10,964 nt of DNA from JBBRLA01 sp038231615 (lineage in GTDB: Bacteria; Myxococcota_A; Polyangia; Palsa-1104; JAEUJZ01), in the NCBI GenBank assembly GCA_038231615.1, contig JBBRLA010000253.1, positions 1 through 10,964 on the forward strand, written 5' to 3'. Below the pieces are notes generated by a model. The model made no database searches and was not told the origin of the DNA. It saw only the letters and a list, made by a program, of their open reading frames with translations. This document shows positions 5,464-10,964 of the stretch, in pieces. Positions within the stretch are counted from its first letter, which is position 1. Each line of letters opens with the position of its first letter. The position numbers were made by a program, and so were the translations under genes.

Positions 5464-5810
5464 GTTTCCGAGCCGTCATGCCCAGCGCCGGATAATTCGG
5501 TGCCATCAACCTCGAGGTTGGCAAGTTCGAGGCCGTCAAGGTCTGGGCCGTCAAGTTCCTGGCCGATGGGGTCATCGGCCAAGTCCGATTCGACGCTGTC
5601 AAACTTGGCGCCGATCGGTTTGGGGAACGGATCGATGAACGGATGCCGCGGCTGCAGCTTTCGCTCACCGCGCTCCAGCGTCGGGACTAACCCGTGCGGG
5701 ATGATCTGGACATGGTCCTGTCGCGGTCGGTCAGCGTCGAGGGCCTGCGCGACCGCCCTGGTGGTGACCCTGGTGCGGAAACGGCCAATGGCTTCAGCCA
5801 GGACAACCAC
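5460..5810 (-). CDS. Hypothetical protein with acidic pentapeptide-like repeats
   Basis: The frame gives 116 aa from a GTG at 5808-5810 and ends in a TGA that overlaps the ATG of the response regulator by ATGA. The N-terminal half is basic (GRFRTRVTTRAVAQALDADR) and not recognised. Residues 84-108 form five degenerate five-residue units (QELDG, PDLDG, LELAN, LEVDG, TELSG), each with an acidic residue before a Leu/Val, as in pentapeptide-repeat right-handed helices. The DNA shows the same ~15-base period. Five units is short for a stable pentapeptide helix. The tight overlap with the receiver supports it as a real gene; competing frames on both strands are also open here, so certainty is moderate. 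Function is unknown. Confidence 0.45.
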   Translation of the reverse strand: MVVLAEAIGRFRTRVTTRAVAQALDADRPRQDHVQIIPHGLVPTLERGERKLQPRHPFIDPFPKPIGAKFDSVESDLADDPIGQELDGPDLDGLELANLEVDGTELSGAGHDGSET

Positions 5811-6051
5811 AATTTGTTCCTACCATCCAAGCACGTGCCGGTTGCGCGTTTGTTACATTAGCCCCAACTCTGAGCGGGGGTATACACCTCAATACCCATC
5901 GGCGAACAATAGATACCGATTGGCGCGGCAAACGACGTGAGTGCTGCTAATCCGGAAAGCGGGTGAGATGGGGACATCGAATTGATCGCTCCCGAACCCC
6001 AGCGTTGTCCGACGCAGAGCCTGAAAAAAACCTGGATCAGAGGAAGTCAGC
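5811..6051. promoter_or_regulatory. Divergent intergenic region between the receiver operon and the kinase
   Basis: The region separates the minus-strand repeat-protein/receiver operon from the plus-strand kinase and must hold both promoters. GGGTAT (5878-5883) and ATACCC (5892-5897) form an inverted repeat with an 8-base spacer, a possible regulator site. The kinase has an AGGAAG ribosome site shortly before its ATG. I looked for the general-stress EcfG promoter pair GGAAC/CGTT and found none convincing. Confidence 0.4.
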
Positions 6052-9000
6052 ATGGGCCGTACATCTTTTCCGGTCGTGGGCATTGGGGCCTCTGCCGGTG
6101 GCGTGGAGGCGCTCAGGGCGTTCTTCGGTGCCATGCCCGCCGACCCTGGCATGGCCTTCGTGGTCGTCACGCATCTGGGGCCAGACAGGGTAAGCACGCT
6201 TCCGGATATCATCGCGGCCAGTGGGCCACTCCCTGTCCGCACCATTCGTGAGGGCGATGCGGTGCAGCCCGGGCTTGCATACGTCCTCTCGGGCGATGCC
6301 GTCCTGACCATTGCCGGCGGTCGGCTGAAGATGGCGCCGGTGGACCCGCTGATCAGCCGCAACCGCCATCCGATCGATGCATTCCTGGCCTCGCTCGCCG
6401 ACGACCAGGGCGAAACGGCTGTCGGCATCCTGCTGTCCGGCGGCGGCAGCGACGGCACGCTCGGCCTCAAGGCCATCAAGACCCAGGGTGGCCTCACCCT
6501 GGCCCAGGCCACCGACGAGGCCGGGCCGCAATATTCGAGCATGCCGGCAAGCGCCATCGCCATCGGCGTCGTCGATCTCGTCATCGTCGCCAAGGACATG
6601 CCGGCGCGGCTGGTCGAGTTCAGCCACCGCGAGGGGGTGGCCGGCCTGGCAGCGGCCCCCGAGCCGGAAGCAGATGCGACCGACCGGATCGACGCGGCGC
6701 GCATCGATATCTGTGCAATCCTCCGCGAGCAGATCGGCCACGACTTCGTCGGCTACAAGACCAAGACTTTCCTGCGCCGGGTGGCGCGGCGCATGCAGGT
6801 GCTGCGGATCGAGGCGATCGAAGCCTACGTCGCGCACCTCCGGCAGAACCCCGGTGAGGTTCCTAATCTGTTCCGCGATCTTCTGATCAGCGTCACCGGG
6901 TTCTTCCGCGATGCCGAGGCCTTCGAAGCGCTGGCCACCCGTGTCATCCCGGAGCTCTTCGAGGGCCGTGGCGCGGACCAGTCCGTGCGGGTCTGGGTTC
7001 CCGGCTGCGCGACGGGAGAGGAGGTCTATTCCCTCGCAATGCTGTTGCGCGAGCACATGGAAGGCCTTCGTAACGTCCCCCGGGTGCAGGTCTTTGCAAC
7101 AGATATCGACGAACCCGCGCTCGGGGTAGCGCGCACCGGGCGCTACCCGGCCTCCCTGCTCACCGAGGTATCGCCAGAACGGATCAGCCGCCATTTTGAC
7201 AAGGAGGGCGAGCTGTATTCGGTGACGAGGGCGGTGCGCGACCTTTGCGTCTTCTCAACGCACAGCGTGGTGCGTGATGCCCCGTTCTCCCGCATCGACC
7301 TGGTCTCCTGCCGCAACATGCTGATCTACATGGGCACCGAGTTGCAGGAGCGAGTGATCCCCGTCCTGCACTTTTCCCTGCGCCCGGGAGGCTTCCTGTT
7401 CATGGGCCTGTCGGAGAATATCACGCGGCACGCAGACCTGTTTGAGCCGACCGACAAGCAGCACCGCATCTTCCGCCGCCGCGACATGGCGCTTCCGGCC
7501 GGAGAGGCGTTCAGGATCGCCCGAACCGTGTCCAGTGGCGGCAACGCCTGGGCCGGGGCGCAGCCGTTTCGCCCGGCGAGGGCGCCGGGCGGGCAGGATC
7601 TGAAGCAGCTGACCGGGGATGTGGTGCTGGAGCACTACGCGCCGCCTCACCTGCTGGTGAACGCCGAGGGCGACATCCTGTATCAAGGGCCTCGCCTCGG
7701 CCGGTATCTCGAGCCGCCTACGGGCACGCCGACACGCGCGCTGCTGGCAGTGGCGCGCAGGGGCCTGCGGATGGAACTTCGCAGGGCACTGAACGAAGCG
7801 GTCAATTCCGGGCGCCGGGTTCTCCGCGCGGGGATCGAGTTCGAGACGGAGGACGGCGTCCAGGCAGTCGACCTGACGGTCGCCCCTGCCGTCCGGCAGA
7901 ACGAAGCCGCGCCGTTATACGTGGTGCTGTTCACCGCCCTGGGGCCGCTGCGCAAGATCGGGGAAGCCCGCGCCGATACCGCTGGCGATGCCGATGCCGA
8001 TGACCGGGTCGCCCATGTCGAACGGGAGTTGCGCGACAACCGCGAACGGCTTCAGTCCCTGGTCGAGGAATATGAGACCGCCGCCGAGGAGCTGAAATCC
8101 GCCAATGAGGAGTTGGTCTCCTTCAACGAGGAAATGCAGTCAGTCAACGAGGAGCTTGAGACCTCCAAGGAGGAACAGCAATCGATCAATGAGGAGCTGC
8201 GCACCGTCAACCTCGAGCTTGGCACGAAGATCGAAGAGCTGGACCGCGCCAACGCCGACCTGGGCAACCTGTTTGACAGCACGCAGATCGCCACCGTCTT
8301 CCTCGACCAGCACCTGGTGATCCGCAACTTCACCCCGGCGGCCACCAATGTCTTTGATCTCGTGACCACCGACCGAGGCCGCCCGCTCACCTCCTTTACC
8401 AGCAAGGTCGGGGGATTGAACCTGCGGGAGGACGTCCAGCGCGTGCTCGACCGGCGCGAGCAGGTCCAGCGGCGCGTCGCCGTGCCAGGCAGCGACGTGC
8501 ACTACATGATGCGGCTGCTGCCTTACAAGACGAAGGTGGGGGAGGTGGATGGCGTGGTCATCACCTTCACCGACATCAGCACGATGATCGAGCGGGAGGA
8601 GCTGCGCACTCTGGTGGACGAGCTCAACCACCGCGTGAAGAACATGCTTCAGGTGGTGATGGCGGTGTGCGGGCAAACCCTGGAGCAATCGCCTTCGCTC
8701 GAGGCCTTCGGCCGGAGCTTCAAGGGACGGCTGCATTCGCTGGCGCGCGCGCATGAGCTCGTCTCGAGCAAGAACTGGACCCATGTGCTGCTGATCGACC
8801 TGGTACGGGAGGAGATCGAGCCCTACGCACCGGGAATGGTCCGCATCTCGGTAGAAGGCCCGGAGGTGGCACTCACGCCCAATGCAGCTCTTGCCTTGGG
8901 AATGGTCTTACATGAGCTGGCGACGAACGCCGTGAAACATGGCGCCCTATCCGTCGAGCATGGCCGGTTAGCACTGTCCTGGTCGCTCGAGGGCGAGGGC

Positions 9001-9228
9001 CAGGACGCCCTGCTTCGGATCGCTTGGCGCGAGACAGGTGGACCGAAGGTGCAAGCCCCGACGCGGCGCGGTTTCGGCTCGGACCTGATCGAGCGGCAGA
9101 CACAGCACGATCTTGACGGGACCGTCGATATCGCCTTCGCGACGGAGGGGCTCAGCCTTGTCCTGCGCCTTCCGATGGCGACGATCGCGCCCACCGGCTT
9201 CTCCGGGCCAGCGAGCAAGCCCGATTGA
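6052..9228 (+). CDS. CheB-CheR-coiled coil-PAS-HWE histidine kinase fusion
   Basis: This 1058-aa cytoplasmic sensor kinase combines adaptation enzymes with a kinase. The CheB methylesterase domain (about 8-190) has the full triad: Ser14 in GIGASAGG, His41 in VVTHLGPD, Asp134 in LLSGGGSDG. The CheR methyltransferase domain (about 217-480) shows VTGFFRD (281-287), the SAM loop VWVPGCATGEE (314-324), FATDID (348-353) and SCRNMLIYM (419-427). A degenerate middle segment, probably PAS-like, follows. A Glu-rich coiled coil spans 655-738 (EELKSANEELVSFNEEMQS). A PAS domain occupies about 738-845. The HWE kinase has His860 in ELNHRVKN, HELATNAVKHG (954-964), and W992-R-E with GGP. No membrane segment is seen. 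The start follows AGGAAG. Its likely partner is the receiver encoded at 5098. Fusions of this layout are known in alphaproteobacteria, but the signal is unknown. Confidence 0.96.
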   Translation: MGRTSFPVVGIGASAGGVEALRAFFGAMPADPGMAFVVVTHLGPDRVSTLPDIIAASGPLPVRTIREGDAVQPGLAYVLSGDAVLTIAGGRLKMAPVDPLISRNRHPIDAFLASLADDQGETAVGILLSGGGSDGTLGLKAIKTQGGLTLAQATDEAGPQYSSMPASAIAIGVVDLVIVAKDMPARLVEFSHREGVAGLAAAPEPEADATDRIDAARIDICAILREQIGHDFVGYKTKTFLRRVARRMQVLRIEAIEAYVAHLRQNPGEVPNLFRDLLISVTGFFRDAEAFEALATRVIPELFEGRGADQSVRVWVPGCATGEEVYSLAMLLREHMEGLRNVPRVQVFATDIDEPALGVARTGRYPASLLTEVSPERISRHFDKEGELYSVTRAVRDLCVFSTHSVVRDAPFSRIDLVSCRNMLIYMGTELQERVIPVLHFSLRPGGFLFMGLSENITRHADLFEPTDKQHRIFRRRDMALPAGEAFRIARTVSSGGNAWAGAQPFRPARAPGGQDLKQLTGDVVLEHYAPPHLLVNAEGDILYQGPRLGRYLEPPTGTPTRALLAVARRGLRMELRRALNEAVNSGRRVLRAGIEFETEDGVQAVDLTVAPAVRQNEAAPLYVVLFTALGPLRKIGEARADTAGDADADDRVAHVERELRDNRERLQSLVEEYETAAEELKSANEELVSFNEEMQSVNEELETSKEEQQSINEELRTVNLELGTKIEELDRANADLGNLFDSTQIATVFLDQHLVIRNFTPAATNVFDLVTTDRGRPLTSFTSKVGGLNLREDVQRVLDRREQVQRRVAVPGSDVHYMMRLLPYKTKVGEVDGVVITFTDISTMIEREELRTLVDELNHRVKNMLQVVMAVCGQTLEQSPSLEAFGRSFKGRLHSLARAHELVSSKNWTHVLLIDLVREEIEPYAPGMVRISVEGPEVALTPNAALALGMVLHELATNAVKHGALSVEHGRLALSWSLEGEGQDALLRIAWRETGGPKVQAPTRRGFGSDLIERQTQHDLDGTVDIAFATEGLSLVLRLPMATIAPTGFSGPASKPD

Positions 9229-9403
9229 TGGTGGTTGGCGCCGGGAAAGGTGATTCGGGAAAATCGGACAGTGGAGTGGCATGCACTTGCAGAAGGCGCC
9301 GGCCGCGAAACAGAAGCTGGTCCGCTGCCTGCGCGGTGCCATCCTGGTGGACTGCCCCATTCAGGGGATTCCCTTGTCGGGCAGCCGGGTTCAAGCTCTC
9401 TGG

Positions 9404-9620
9404 ATGAGAGCAGGCATCGTTGTCTCGGTCACGCCGCATGACCGCAGTCGCCTCGAGGCGATCGTCGCCGATCGCAACACTCGGCAGAAGCACGCGGCCC
9501 GCGCGCGGGTGATCATCCCCACCGCAGCGGGCTGCGGGACCACCGAGATCATGCGCCGCTCGGGGCTGTCCAAACCAGGGGTCTGGCGGTGGCAGGAGCG
9601 CTTCATGCTCGAAGGCGTCG
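9404..9620 (+). pseudogene. IS630-family transposase, 5' fragment
   Basis: The frame reads SVTPHDRSRLEAIVADRNTR, QKHAARARVI, then GTTEIMRRSGLSKPGVWRWQ and ERFMLEGV. This is the N-terminal helix-turn-helix of IS630-family transposases, which usually continues into a DDE catalytic domain. Homology stops at about 9620, where the DNA becomes the IS481 fragment on minus. The DDE part is absent. The ATG at 9404 is a reasonable start, though the frame is open from 9281 without homology. It lies 175 bases after the kinase stop and cannot transpose. Confidence 0.85.
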
Positions 9621-9624
9621 CACT

Positions 9625-10000
9625 TGCGTCTGGCTGGCGTGGTTCCCTCGAGATCGGGCAGGCGGGAGATGCCGTGTCGTTGGAGGCGCTGGTGCAGGGA
9701 TGAGCGGGTCTGCTGCGGGATGGTGGCCTGCAGGGCATAAAAGCAGTCGTCGAGCGGCAGGAGGGTATGGCGCCGGAAGGGCACGACAATCGCCTCCTCG
9801 TCGACGGAGAGCACGGAGGATTTTGCTTCCCGGGGGCCGGTCGGAAGGTCGTTGCCGGAACGGCGGAGCCGCCATTTGGCGACGGTTTTCTGGTTGATGC
9901 CGTAGCGGGTAGCCAGGGCCCTCAAACTCTCTTGACTATGCTGTATCGCTCGACGGATTGCCGCTGTCGTCGTGGCGCTGGGGTGCAGAACTTGTCCCAA
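9625..10000 (-). pseudogene. IS481-family transposase, 5' fragment
   Basis: On minus the frame reads LGQVLHPSATTTAAIRRAIQ, SQESLRALATRYGINQKTVAKW, DLPTGPREAKSSVLS, RRHTLLPLDDCFYALQATIP and HGISRLPDLEG. These are the N-terminal HTH and linker of IS481-family transposases. The family start MGQVLH corresponds here to a TTG at 9998-10000; an ATG lies five codons upstream at 10013-10015. After LPDLEG the family continues to the DDE domain, but here the DNA passes into the IS630 fragment near 9620. The element's outer end may be the TGTTTGGTCCCGG (minus) ending at about 10056; this boundary is a guess. It is not functional. Confidence 0.85.
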
Positions 10001-10076
10001 AACGCGTCCTTCCATTCGATGGAGAATACTGCACCATCAAAGTCCGGGACCAAACATCTAACCTTCGCGATTGGCT

Positions 10077-10757
10077 TCAGGTCACACCGGCAGGGCAATC
10101 GCCGAGATGCAGGTCCTCGACGCTAAAGAAATTCGTCTGTCCCCACTTCTCGAACAGCTGCATCGCGAGACCCATGTCAATGGGCGGCAGATCAGCTGGC
10201 GGCAAGGTTCGGCTTTTGGCCTCGATGCCCAGTTGAAGCAGAACATGCTCAAAGCCGGGGGGCGTGTACCAGTTCAGCAAGCGCGCGGTATCCGTATCCA
10301 CGCGGAACGAGTGGCGCGTTCCCATCGGCACGGAAGGAAATGAACCGGGGCCTGCCTTCATTTCCTGGTCGGCCACCAGGAATGTCGCTTCGCCCGCCAT
10401 CACATAGAAGCCCTCGTCCATCCATTCATGCAGGTGCCATGGAGCGGCCTCGCCCTTTGGGATCAGTTCTTCGATAAGGGAAAAATGGTCAGACGTCTCC
10501 TGATCAATCGCCAGCATGATCCACAGGATGCCCACGTTCCAACAGGCCGGGGCGTCATTGCGATGCGAAAAGATGGGCTTGGCCAGCTTTCGACGCGACG
10601 CCGGCAGTTCGAAAAGCAGAAGGTCGGCGGCTTCGCTGATGACGGTGAGAGAGTGCGCGGATTGCATGGGCATGAGGGCGAAGGAGCCTTCGTTCAGCAC
10701 GCGTTGCTCACCGTCGCTCGACAGCAGCGCCTCACCCGACATCACATACTCAAACAT
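10077..10757 (-). CDS. Cupin-domain protein, probably 5'-truncated double cupin
   Basis: The 226-aa frame has a complete C-terminal cupin (about 65-205): the metal site is His108, His110 and Glu115 in PWHLHEWMDEGFY, with His149 in VPMGTRHSFRVD, followed by ARLLNWYTPPGFE. This resembles quercetin 2,3-dioxygenase-like cupins. The first 52 residues look like the second half of another cupin (MFEYVMSGEALLSSDG, then EGSFALMPMQSAHSL) and lack its HxH metal motif. No Met lies near the natural start of a single-cupin version. So either a bicupin has lost about 50 N-terminal residues, or two cupin genes were fused. The upstream frame is open for only about 15 codons before a stop. A plus-strand gene start lies 26 bases away. 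The second cupin may still be active; the substrate is unknown. Confidence 0.75.
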   Translation of the reverse strand: MFEYVMSGEALLSSDGEQRVLNEGSFALMPMQSAHSLTVISEAADLLLFELPASRRKLAKPIFSHRNDAPACWNVGILWIMLAIDQETSDHFSLIEELIPKGEAAPWHLHEWMDEGFYVMAGEATFLVADQEMKAGPGSFPSVPMGTRHSFRVDTDTARLLNWYTPPGFEHVLLQLGIEAKSRTLPPADLPPIDMGLAMQLFEKWGQTNFFSVEDLHLGDCPAGVT

Positions 10758-10783
10758 ATGTCTTATTCGTTGGAGGCAATTCG

Positions 10784-10825
10784 ATGTCTGCTCCCGCCAA
10801 AGTCACTGTCGAACAAGTCGCGTCC
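10784..10825 (+). pseudogene. 5' end of an unidentified gene, interrupted by an IS3 element
   Basis: An ATG at 10784 preceded by GGAGG (10772-10776, spacer 7) encodes MSAPAKVTVEQVAS before the DNA becomes the end of an IS3-family element at about 10826. The ribosome site and spacing are good for a real start. Fourteen residues are too few to name a family. It is divergent from the cupin gene, with 26 bases between starts, which is very tight for two promoters and suggests rearrangement here. Confidence 0.4.
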
Positions 10826-10964
10826 TGGAGTGGCCCCCATCAAACCGGACAGTCGACATGGGTTGGAGACTGTTCGGCGATGAACTCACGGGGCGAGCGA
10901 AACCGCAATCCGCTATGCGGGTGGGCGGTGTTGTAGTCCTCGAACCAGAGGTCGAGGCGGCGGA
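10826..10964 (-). mobile_element. End of an IS3-family insertion sequence (continues beyond window)
   Basis: The element appears to end at TGGAGTGGCCCCC (from 10826), since IS3-family ends begin with TG and homology to the transposase begins just inside. The other end lies outside the window, so target duplication cannot be checked. Confidence 0.65.
10840..10964 (-). CDS. IS3-family transposase (OrfB), C-terminal 40 residues
   Basis: The minus-strand frame enters from the window edge as RRLDLWFEDYNTAHPHSGLR and continues FRSPREFIAEQSPTHVDCPV before TGA at 10840-10842. WFEDYNxxHPHSGL and RSPREFI are the hallmark C-terminus of the rve-type integrase domain of IS3-family transposases. The catalytic DDE residues lie mostly outside the window. 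The gene ends 14 bases inside the putative IS end, as usual for this family. Confidence 0.88.
   Translation of the reverse strand, partial: RRLDLWFEDYNTAHPHSGLRFRSPREFIAEQSPTHVDCPV

Noticed and set aside
5487..5575. 15-base periodicity considered as a CRISPR or satellite array
   Set aside because: Units are short, degenerate and without spacers; a coding pentapeptide-like repeat explains the period better.
5332..5940. 202-codon plus-strand frame across the receiver and repeat gene
   Set aside because: Crosses the clear minus-strand receiver domain and the divergent promoter region; Ser/Arg-rich with no domain.
5811..6051. EcfG-type general stress promoter upstream of the HWE kinase
   Set aside because: No GGAAC/CGTT pair with 16-17-base spacing was found on either strand.
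6037..7194. 385-codon minus-strand frame opposite the kinase
   Set aside because: His/Asp/Gly-rich antisense shadow of the CheB and CheR coding sequence, with no independent support.
9281..9403. N-terminal extension of the IS630 frame
   Set aside because: The frame is open, but the sequence has no resemblance to IS630 transposases; homology starts just after the ATG at 9404.

Overview
The window is high-GC DNA with proteobacterial gene content: KDO-8-phosphate synthase (LPS biosynthesis), an HWE-type histidine kinase with a matching single-domain response regulator, and IS3, IS481 and IS630 remnants. Gene families and codon use suggest an alphaproteobacterium, perhaps an Acetobacteraceae (Roseomonas-like) genome. 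That assignment is inference. No rRNA, tRNA or CRISPR array was found.

Layout. (1) 1-542: 3' end of kdsA (+). (2) 543-1201: no convincing gene, but many inverted repeats, including a 23-bp perfect inverted repeat, three tight hairpins, an 18-bp perfect palindrome and a nested stem-loop. (3) 1202-1802: a small conserved-looking protein of the YjzC-like type and the 3' fragment of an ImmA/IrrE-type gene, both on minus. (4) About 1800-4332: a metabolic block in decay. It holds a LysR regulator (-) that has lost its normal 3' end, a divergent beta-hydroxyacid dehydrogenase (+), a glutathione S-transferase gene with two frameshifts, and the first ~26 codons of a second GST. The block ends inside a gene on both sides. 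(5) 4327-9228: a two-component/chemotaxis-derived signalling cluster. On minus are an acidic protein with degenerate pentapeptide-like repeats, a single-domain response regulator coupled to it by an ATGA overlap, and a free-standing CheB methylesterase domain. On plus is a 1058-aa CheB-CheR-coiled coil-PAS-HWE kinase fusion. (6) 9229-10964: insertion-sequence debris. A 5' IS630 transposase fragment abuts a 5' IS481 transposase fragment tail to tail. They are followed by a cupin gene that looks 5'-truncated, a 14-codon gene start on plus, and an IS3-family element whose end interrupts that start and which runs off the window.

Working together. The HWE kinase and the receiver protein form a plausible phosphorelay; HWE kinases commonly feed single-domain receivers of this kind. 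Two CheB methylesterase domains (one fused, one free) and one CheR domain lie within 5 kb, with no chemoreceptor, CheA or CheW in view. This suggests a sensory circuit that reuses adaptation enzymes outside classical chemotaxis. LysR and the dehydrogenase/GST operon once formed a divergently regulated catabolic or detoxification unit that now looks non-functional in part. The IS fragments and abrupt gene joins mark the window as a rearranged accessory region next to a core gene.
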